A stretch of 64,000 nt of DNA from assembly GCA_023548195.1 (NCBI GenBank), contig JAJHZJ010000008.1:2132232-2196231 (forward strand), in the 5' to 3' direction. Below the pieces are notes generated by a model. The model was not told the origin of the DNA and made no database searches. It worked only from the letters and a program-made list of their open reading frames with translations. Source of the stretch: Bettongia penicillata ogilbyi (taxonomy: Eukaryota; Chordata; Mammalia; Diprotodontia; Potoroidae). The position numbers and the translations under genes were made by a program. Shown here in pieces: positions 57,108-64,000 of this stretch. Positions within the stretch are counted from its first letter, which is position 1. Each line of letters opens with the position of its first letter.

Positions 57108-57654
57108 AGGTAGAATTTGAACCCATGAAACATGAAAATCATTACAAAATGATATATCAAGAAATTCAAAGTGAACTATTAAAAACTGAACATAAAAATC
57201 GAGAAGAAGAGTGTAACCTTGAGTTTTACCCCTGAAGGCTGCATTGGAGGCTTGATTTGGGAGCTTAGCATAGGAGGCAGTATTTGACAGAAGGGTTTCA
57301 GAATAACCCATTTGCTTCCTTGAAGGCTACCATCTATTCTGCAACTCTACTTTTCAGGCTGAGTATCCCCACCATGTTTGGTGAACAGATTGCCCCTATG
57401 AGCCTAATAGTGGTGGGGAATATTATTGAGTGAATCCTTTAGACTATGAATTTTAGGGTGTGTCTGTATGGGTGTAACTTGCATCTTATAGATCAGCTTT
57501 GGAAGCCAGGTCGAATATTGCAGTCAGTAAGAGATCTAAAAGTAGGTCACAGTTCTAAGAGACACTGGCATCAGCATCTGAAATTGACAAGCTAGTCTCC
57601 GTTCATTTCCACGTTTTAGGTTACCATGAAGGGAGAAAAAAACACTGAATCTGA
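57108..57654. other. Unique sequence
   Basis: No supported feature. Confidence 0.4.
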
Positions 57655-57655
57655 T

Positions 57656-57850
57656 GACAATTAGAACGGTGATTTCATTGGCACAGGAAACCCCTGATGA
57701 GGGAATTCTTTTACCAAAGCCTATTTGGAACTTTTCTGTGATTTGTAGCCTTAGGGAGGCTCTTGGGGCATCTAGAGGTTATATAACACACTCTTCCTGA
57801 CTCCAAGCTCCAAAGTCAGCTTCTACCCACTCTCATACCAAATTTAGGTG
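57656..57850 (-). repeat. Marsupial CORE-SINE, antisense, internally deleted
   Basis: 'aacggtgatttcattggcac', 'gaaacccctgatgagggaat', 'gtagccttagggaggctctt', 'gcatctagaggttatataac', then 'cttcctgactccaagctcc'. The usual 'gacttgcccagggtcacaca' segment between 'gaggtta' and 'cttcctgact' is missing. Confidence 0.8.
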
Positions 57851-58440
57851 TGATAAGTGGAAGTTTGACTTATACCAAACTAGAGACCTGTGAAATAGAT
57901 GTTTAGACTTGTTCTCTCTCTTTATTCCATCTTCATTATGTCAAAAAGCTAACACTTTCTAAGTAAGAAAAGATCATGTGCACTTTAGGAAACAGTAAAA
58001 TTCAGACATGGGTGAATTAGGAATTTTTTTCCCTCTCTCTTACTGTGCATCTGACCAATAATGTTTGAAATCATTTTCATCTTTTCCAGTTTTGTGTCTT
58101 TTCCAGAATCTAAACTTAATTTTTTTTTTAATATTCAATAATTCAAGTACTCAAGACCCTGTATAGATGCATTCTGTCCCCATCACCAAGTGCCTTCAAA
58201 AATACATTAAATGCTTTGCACTTCCCAGTCATTTTTGAAGAGGTGGAAATCTATGAGTGCATTGGCCATTGGACTTGGTTTATGTGTTGGTCAGTAACTG
58301 CATTATTTTACTTTTAATTTTTTTTTTTTTTTGCTACAAAGCATGGATGGTTCTATGTGTAAGGCAGAGGAAAGGATTTATTTGTAAATGAAGGTGATAT
58401 GAAAAGCATAATGTCAATAAATTCTTAAGAAAATAATTTT
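57851..58440. other. Unique sequence
   Basis: No named element. T-runs at 58121 and 58318-58333. Confidence 0.4.
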
Positions 58441-58457
58441 TAAAATTTGTTATTCTG
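58441..58457. repeat. Left candidate target-site duplication of the L1
   Basis: TAAAATTTGTTATTCTG. The partner at 59915-59932 is TAAAAATTAGTTATTCTG (one indel, one substitution). The last bases TCTG may also belong to the L1. Confidence 0.65.
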
Positions 58458-59914
58458 ATAGGTGCAACATGATATCTCAAGATTGTTTTAATTTGCATTT
58501 TGATTTAGAGCATTTTTTACATGAGTATAAATTGTTTTGATTTCTTTTTCTAAAAAGTTACTGTTAATATCCTTTGACCATTTGTCAGTTGGGGAATGAC
58601 TTATATTCTTATAGATTTGACAAAGTTCTTTATGTATTTGAGATATCAAAAGTTTATCTGAGGAACTGTCCATAAAAATGTTTTTATCTGATTTTCTGCT
58701 TTCCTTCTCTTCTTGGCTAGATTTGTTTTATTTCTACAAAACCTTTTTAATTTAATGTAATTGAAAGTATCCATACTACACTTCACTCTTCTCTCCATCT
58801 TTTGTTTATTCACAAATATATCATCTATCTATAAGTCTAATAAGTAATATGTTCCATGTACTTCAAGCTTCCTTGTTTGTAATATCCCTCTATTTATATC
58901 TAGGTCATGTATCCATTTTGACCTTATCTTGGTAAATTGTATAAGATATTGGATCTTTGCCCAATAGCTTTTCAGTTTTCCCAACAATTTTAATAAGTAA
59001 TGAATTCTTATCCCAAAATCTTAAGTCTTTACGCTTGTCAAATATAAGGTTACTATATTTATTTGCTGTTGCAAGTTGTGTTTCTAAAATGACTATTATT
59101 GGCTAAAATAATTGAAGGGGAAATTGACAAATGTTGAGGGAATGTGGAAAAATTGGGACACTAATTAATTGTTGGTGGAATTGTGAACTGGTCCAACCAT
59201 CTTGGAGAACAATCAGGAATTTTGCCCTAAGAGTTATTAAACTGCCAATACCCTTTAACCCCTGCAATACTATTACTAGGTCTATTTCCAAAGATGATAA
59301 GGGTCAAAAAGGAAAAGAATTTTAGATTTTCTAAAATATTTATAAGAGCTCTCTTTGTGGTGGCAAAGAACTGGAAATTACAGGGATACCTATCAGTTGA
59401 AGAATGACTGAACAAGTTGTGGTATATAATTGCGATGGAATACTATCATGCCATAAGAAATGATGAGCTCAGTGATCTTAGAAAAACATAGGTAGACTTG
59501 CACAAAATAGTGAAAAGTAAAACGAGCTGAACAAGAGAATGTTGTGTATAATAACAGTCATGTTGTTTTAAAAACAACTTTGTAAAACCAAGTCATTTTA
59601 ACTTATACCCGAATTAACTACAAAGGCATATAAAAGAAGACACTATATCCAGAAGAAGAAGTGGCAAATAAAAGTAATAATGATTTTATATATGAATACG
59701 AATTTGTGTCTCATGGTACCCATCTCTGGGGTGGGGAAGGAGAGAGAGAGAGGGAAGCAAATGGAAAAGAGAAAATGAAATTTACATAAGTATTTAAAAG
59801 AAGTAGTATAGTAAGTTGTACATAATTAGATTTGCAGTGTCATGTACAATTGTCTTTTTTCTTATATTGCATTATGAAAATGCTTGTTTTGTTACATAAA
59901 TTAAAAATAAAATT
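58454..59914 (+). mobile_element. L1 with 5' inversion (twin-primed), ~1.46 kb
   Basis: 58454-59095 is antisense L1: 'aggtgcaacatgatatctca', 'ttgaccatttgtcagttggg', 'gtatttgagatatcaaaagt', 'aatttaatgtaattgaaagt', 'gtcatgtatccattttgacc', 'caatagcttttcagttttcc'. From about 59096 the strand flips and sense L1 runs to the end: 'attggctaaaataattgaag', 'gttgaggGAATGTGG', 'aactggtccaaccatcttgg', 'gttgtggtatataattgcga', 'cataagaaatgatgagctca'. The tail is A-rich ('ataaattaaaaataaaattt', 59895-59914). The left edge reversed (cctatcaga) joins directly to the right segment's start (attggctaa), so the two segments are neighbours in L1. RT coding is broken and the copy is inactive. Confidence 0.88.
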
Positions 59915-59932
59915 TAAAAATTAGTTATTCTG
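59915..59932. repeat. Right candidate target-site duplication of the L1
   Basis: TAAAAATTAGTTATTCTG, paired with 58441-58457. Confidence 0.65.
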
Positions 59933-60767
59933 TCCTGAGATACATTGGAGCAGGCTCTAACCCTCGGTTTGATTTTCCCCCCCACAAGGTCACTTTCTTA
60001 GCCAATTGAACCAGCTTTTTTTTTTCCTGTAAATCCATAACATGTGCATATGAGTTTTGTGTAATATAATCTTGTCTGGGAAGCTGTTAAAGCACAAAGT
60101 TAAAAGAGCATATTTTTCCAAGGAAGAGAGGAGCACAATAAGACATTTGCTTCCTGCCTGTTCTTATCAGTAAGTGTTCTTTTCATGGGAGAAGCTTTGG
60201 CAGCAGAGATTTATAAAGGCTCATTTGGGGGAGGACGATGCTCACAGAACATATAATAAAGTATCTGGGGAATTTCTAGTTTTGAGGCCCTGTTCTTTCA
60301 AACCCATTCCTCTAAATGCCTTCTGCATAGTAATTGTTTTTGCTTTTTTGTTTCTTTTTTTAGCTCCCTTTAGCAAATTGGCTGATATTGAAAACTGTGT
60401 CTTGGAAATAGAATGCTTCGGCATGATATTTTTCTATAAGCCACAGACTCCTAGGATTACCATTGATTACTCTTATATGTTTAGTTGTTGAGTAGCTCTT
60501 TCTAAATTTTCAGAACAGTCAGATGGCACGGCACTTCTGTGCAGCCTCAAGCAGATGGATAACTTCTGTCTATTGATGGATTTGGATAGCCTAGTTGGCA
60601 TTTGTCTCATTCCTGAAAGGGGACCAAAAGCTTTGGAAATCATTGAGAATAGGGTCCCTCCACCTTGGTTTCAGAGAGCTCCAACTAGGAATTTCTTCAC
60701 TTGGGGATTTAGAAAAATAAATCTAAACCCCAAAATTTAGTAAAGGCCAACAAATATATTCCTATAT
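59933..60767. other. Unique sequence
   Basis: A 105-codon frame at 60174-60491 has no motif or splice support. Short homopolymers at 59978 (C) and 60017 (T). Nothing else. Confidence 0.35.
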
Positions 60768-60768
60768 C

Positions 60769-60803
60769 TGTGTGTATATATATATATATGTATATATATA
60801 TAA
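60769..60803. repeat. (TA)n microsatellite
   Basis: tgtgtatatatatatatatg followed by tatatatatataaa. Confidence 0.9.
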
Positions 60804-60879
60804 AATCTTTTAAATAAATGTAAAGGCTAACAAAAGATATGTGTATATAGAAATAAAGTTTCTAAATAGATATGTTTGT

Positions 60880-61146
60880 ATTTTCTAACTATCTATAACT
60901 TACAAGTACAGTAATAATAAATATGAGATTTATAATTATGAACTATGATATTTAATGATATAATAATAAATATAATAATATATAATATATAATTTTATAT
61001 ATTGTAATGTAAATAAAATATTTATAATTTATGATATATTATAAACTATAATTATATCAAACTGCCTTTTATAAATATTTATAATTATAATAAATATTAT
61101 GTTTGTAATAATAGTTATGCTTCTAAATATATTTTAATGAATGTAT
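60880..61146. repeat. AT-rich low-complexity region
   Basis: Around 90% A+T with many partly inverted words (ataatataatatataatttt, tatattataaactataatta). Many small hairpins are possible. The flanking phrases 'gtaaaggctaacaaaagata' (60820) and 'cttttgttagcctttact' (61153) are inverted copies of each other. Confidence 0.9.
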
Positions 61147-61221
61147 ATACATGTCTTTTGTTAGCCTTTACTCTGAGAGGTGTTTCTTGTGTGTTCCCTG
61201 TAAGATGACAGCATAATCCCC

Positions 61222-61280
61222 ATTGGACAGCAATTTGGTTCAATTAAACAAATGTTTACAAAGCACCTACTAGATGCATT
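61222..61280 (-). repeat. L2 3' terminus, antisense
   Basis: 'caattaaacaaatgtttaca', 'aagcacctactagatgcatt'. Confidence 0.7.
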
Positions 61281-61349
61281 AATAATATGAGAAACTTGAT
61301 TGGGAAACAGATACCTTAAACCTAAACTCATGTCTTCAGGTGACAAAAT

Positions 61350-61566
61350 TTTATTATCGTCATCAGCATCATATAGAACTTGAAGATTTGCAAAATACTT
61401 TCTGTATGTTATCTCAATTGATCCTTACAGGCTTTGAGGCTGATTGTATCATCAGCTGATTTTATAGATGAGGAAACTGAGGTTGGGAGAGCTGAAGTGA
61501 CTTGTCAAGGGTCACATAGCTAGTGAGGGAAGATTCTAGCTAAGGTCTTCCTGACACAAATTACAA
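61350..61566 (-). repeat. MIR, antisense
   Basis: 'caaaatactttctgtatgtt', 'tcaattgatccttacaggct', 'tttatagatgaggaaactga', 'gtgacttgtcaagggtcaca', 'ctagctaaggtcttcctgac'. Confidence 0.88.
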
Positions 61567-61705
61567 TTCTCTCACAGTAAATGTTTCCACTGCTGTTAAC
61601 CTTAGCATTTAAACTTGTATGAATGGCTTGGCTTTCCTCTTACAGCTTATGATCAAATTAGGAGTCAGCCTCTCTAACATAATGGAAAAAGCCCTATTAG
61701 TATAG

Positions 61706-61966
61706 GGGCAGCTAGGTGGCACAGTGACAGAATGCCAGACCTGGAGTCAGAAAGATTCATTTTTCTTGGTTCAAATCTGGCCTCAGACACTTACTGTGTG
61801 ATGCTAGACAAGTCACTTAATTCTGTTTGCCTCAGTTTCCTCATCCGTCAAATGAGCTGGAGAAGGAAATGGCAAAGGACTCCAGTATCTTTGCTCCAAA
61901 AAAAAAACCAAACAGCCAAAAATGGGGTCACAAAGAGTCGGACATGACTGAAAATGACTGAACAGC
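61706..61966 (+). repeat. RTE-tailed marsupial SINE, sense, full length
   Basis: Head 'ggggcagctaggtggcacag', then 'gttcaaatctggcctcagac' (B-box-like), core 'agacaagtcacttaattctg', 'gcctcagtttcctcatccgt', tail 'gagaaggaaatggcaaagga', 'aaatggggtcacaaagagtc' and 'ggacatgactgaaaatgact'. An A-run with 'ccaaacagcc' (61900-61918) has expanded inside the tail. It is the best preserved SINE in the window, so among the youngest. Confidence 0.96.
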
Positions 61967-61967
61967 A

Positions 61968-62108
61968 TCCGTTCAGATACTGAGATTTAAGTCCTGAATC
62001 TGCCAGTGACTGACTTGAGGTCACTCAAGCTCAATGAAAGAGTTGGTTGAGAATATCTCTAAAGTTCCTCCCAATTCTAAAAATTTGGGGTTCTATGAAA
62101 GGGTGCAG
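61968..62108 (+). repeat. MIR3-like SINE fragment, sense
   Basis: 'gagatttaagtcctgaatct', 'gaggtcactcaagctcaatg', 'taaagttcctcccaattcta' and 'ttggggttctatga'. Confidence 0.6.
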
Positions 62109-62718
62109 AGTTTGACAACTGAAGGACATCTCGGGTCTCTTTTATACTTGGCTGTTGTTCAAGTTGAATGCCAGTGACGACCTAACATACCAGGTGTTAG
62201 ACTTTCAATTAGACTTTCTGGGTTTCTGCCCTGTCCTTGTATTTGTTTCTTCAGCAGGAACATTTTATCTGCATGGATGTAAAATAGTTGATAAACTCAA
62301 CTCCAGCCGAGAAATAAATTACCTGCCAGCTATAATGAGACATCAATGTCTAGTAAATTTCCTTTTGCTTGTAAAAATGTGGTTGTGTGAGGCGAGTCAA
62401 TAATTATTTACTGTTAATTCTCTAATGTTGACTTCTGCAGCCCATGTAAATTGGGATGTTACCAAATTGGACTAAATTCATCAGTTACTTAGAAAGTTCT
62501 CTCCAAATCACATAGATAAAAATACTAGCAATAAATCTATTGGGTCTCCTTTGTTGCTTCAAAGAGCGTAGGTTCCCATCTTGCATTCCGGGATAAATTA
62601 TTTTCTTACTGACTTTAATGAGAAATACATATAACTGAGGAGGAAGGAGGTGAAGCTCTAGAACAAATTTGAGTCTACAGAACATTTCCCAGGGTCCATC
62701 ACTGTGTCCCTGGTCCCA
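62109..62718. other. Unique sequence
   Basis: No supported feature. Confidence 0.4.
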
Positions 62719-62719
62719 C

Positions 62720-62832
62720 TTTTTCACAGGATTGGAGATTTAGGGTTGGAAGAGAATGTTGAAGTCCCTTTGTCCAAGCTCCTCATTTTACAGATGAGAA
62801 ACTAATGAATTCCATTTGTAATTCCCAGATCT
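62720..62832 (-). repeat. MIR3-like SINE fragment, antisense
   Basis: 'gagatttagggttggaagag', 'gtccaagctcctcattttac', 'agatgagaaactaatg'. Confidence 0.75.
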
Positions 62833-63394
62833 CAGTCTTTGTAAGAGATTGATTTGGAGCTAGCTATGCCTTTCCAGAAGAAAATGTTAAGGCACTGTAT
62901 AATACCATGAATTCCTCATTTAATATCTTCCATTTTGAGCATGTTTTTTTTGCAACTTTTGACTACTTAAAGGCAAGCCTAAAAACAGCATTTGTAAATA
63001 ATTATTTCATTGCTTTTTTTTTTTAACTAAGTCTTGTGGAAATATATTACCTAGAAAGTTATCTCCCTGTGTGTGATTCTTCCCAATTTATCTATCTGAT
63101 AAATTTCTCAGGAGTATTGAATCATTCACTCTAACAAGATTTCACTGTGCCTTAAAAAGAAAACACCCCCCAAAAACTGTAAATAGCAATGAGATTTTTT
63201 CAGAAAATTGTAGGGGAGGTTTCTACTTAAGAATTTTTTTTGTTCAGCATCCAAATCCACATGTGACCCCTATCTAGAAAATGTTCACTTTTTCTATCAA
63301 ATTTTACTTTGATAGTTATGTATTTATCAGATCCAGTTAAGGTGTTCTTCAAAATGTCTTAGAATACATTCTTTCTTCTCCACTTAATACCCCT
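62833..63394. other. Unique AT-rich sequence
   Basis: No supported feature. T-runs at 62945 and 63015. Confidence 0.4.
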
Positions 63395-63551
63395 GATGAT
63401 TATTGACTCACCTCTTTCCCACTTTAACAGTAGGCAGGTTTCTCAGAACACTACTTTCCTCAGTCATTGCTTCATTCAAAAACCTTCAGTGACCCCTTCT
63501 CTTCTGCCACATGAAGACCACATTCCTCATCCGGGCTTTTAATGCGTTCTG

Positions 63552-63732
63552 TGACATCATGGCATAATGGAAAGATCACTGGACTAAGGATTGAATGAAA
63601 TTTTGCCATCTTACTAGTTCTGTGACTTGGCTACATCTAAAGGATGTCTTTGCTAGAATTCAATTTCCCCACCTTTACAATATGGAGATTGAACCAGGAT
63701 CCTTCCACTGATAAGATTTTATGCTGTATGAT
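63552..63732 (+). repeat. MIR-like SINE, sense, first of a pair
   Basis: 'catggcataatggaaagatc', 'tactagttctgtgacttggc', 'caatttccccacctttacaa', 'ccaggatccttccactgata'. Confidence 0.75.
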
Positions 63733-63914
63733 GGAAGTCAGAGAATCTGAATTCAAATCCCATCTTTAATGTGCATTACCGGTGTGACCTATGCCAAGTT
63801 ATTTCTTGAACTTTCTCTTCTTGAGCCTCATTTTCTCTGTGTAAAATGAGGAAATGTGACAAAAATGGCATCTTGAGATCCTTCCAAGTTCTCGACCTAT
63901 AATCTTATGATCTT
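63733..63914 (+). repeat. MIR3-like SINE, sense, second of a pair
   Basis: 'gtcagagaatctgaattcaa', 'accggtgtgacctatgccaa', 'cctcattttctctgtgtaaa', 'gagatccttccaagttctcg', 'cctataatcttatgatctta'. Confidence 0.8.
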
Positions 63915-64000
63915 ATAAATTCTGCTTTTATCTCTGCCACCATTTATCCAGTTCTACTCCTTCTGTTTCTCCAGTGCAAAATTTTCTTCTTGTTGGACCA

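Larger units (their letters stand above)
63396..64000 (+). repeat. L2 fragment, sense, interrupted by two SINEs, open at window end
   Basis: 'cattgcttcattcaaaaacc', 'ttcagtgaccccttctcttc', 'ctcatccgggcttttaatgc' (63466-63545), then, after the SINE pair, 'atctctgccaccatttatcc', 'ctccttctgtttctccagtg' (63931-63976) continue the L2 order. The element runs off the window. Confidence 0.65.

Noticed and set aside
58441..59932. Two independent L1 insertions in opposite orientation
   Set aside because: The two segments are adjacent in the L1 consensus at the flip, and one pair of flanking duplications brackets the whole. A single twin-primed event is simpler.
60174..60491. 105-codon frame with a hydrophobic middle
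   Set aside because: The hydrophobic run comes from a T-rich stretch (60345-60362). No homology is recalled and no gene context exists.
61706..61780. tRNA gene
   Set aside because: The A-box and B-box-like stretches are the tRNA-derived head of a SINE. No cloverleaf closes. The same applies at 39182, 29690 and 24533.

Overview
The window reads as non-coding vertebrate nuclear DNA from a marsupial, most likely an intergenic gene desert or a very large intron. The base composition is AT-rich and CpG-poor, with no operons, no ribosome binding sites and no dense coding. The marsupial call rests on several copies of a tRNA-headed SINE whose 3' end matches an RTE/BovB-type LINE tail, on a second marsupial-type CORE-SINE, and on marsupial-type L1 3' ends. 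Ancient mammalian MIR and L2 fragments fill much of the remainder. I could not fix the species. I found no exon, tRNA, rRNA, CpG-island promoter, endogenous retrovirus or CRISPR array that I can defend. The only protein-derived sequences recognised are decayed LINE reverse-transcriptase remnants (L2 at 53.8-55.6 kb and 27.6-27.9 kb) and an RTE 3' terminus at 20.9-21.2 kb.

Layout. 0-13 kb: MIR, L2 and old L1 fragments separated by unique AT-rich sequence and TATG/TACA microsatellites. 13.3-18.4 kb: a repeat-poor block with a CTCF-like site (14391-14404), a hAT-like fragment and a diverged ~125-bp tandem duplication. 18.4-32 kb: L2, MIR and RTE-tailed SINEs, the RTE LINE end, and a hAT MITE inserted in a SINE. 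31.9-34.1 kb: two nested insertions, one L1 inside a hAT-Charlie/MER5-like element and one L1 inside a CORE-SINE. 34-39 kb: MIR/L2 and an unexplained open block. 39.5-45.2 kb: a SINE- and LINE-free block with locally raised CpG, a 20-bp near-palindrome centred on an E-box, FOX- and homeodomain-type motifs and a long pure GA tract. This is the best candidate for conserved regulatory DNA. 45-57 kb: MIR, L2, an antisense L1 and the longest L2 relic. 58.4-59.9 kb: an L1 with a 5' inversion (twin priming) and candidate target-site duplication. 60-64 kb: AT-rich low-complexity DNA, a full-length RTE-tailed SINE, MIR and an interrupted L2.

There are no genes to combine into a pathway, and I did not find a new biological system. 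The most useful observations are the insertion histories (twin-primed L1, nested elements, SINE-LINE tail sharing) and the candidate regulatory block at 42.6-44.2 kb. All family names come from recalled consensus sequences, not from a database search, so element boundaries are approximate (about 10-30 bases) unless a duplication or junction is stated.
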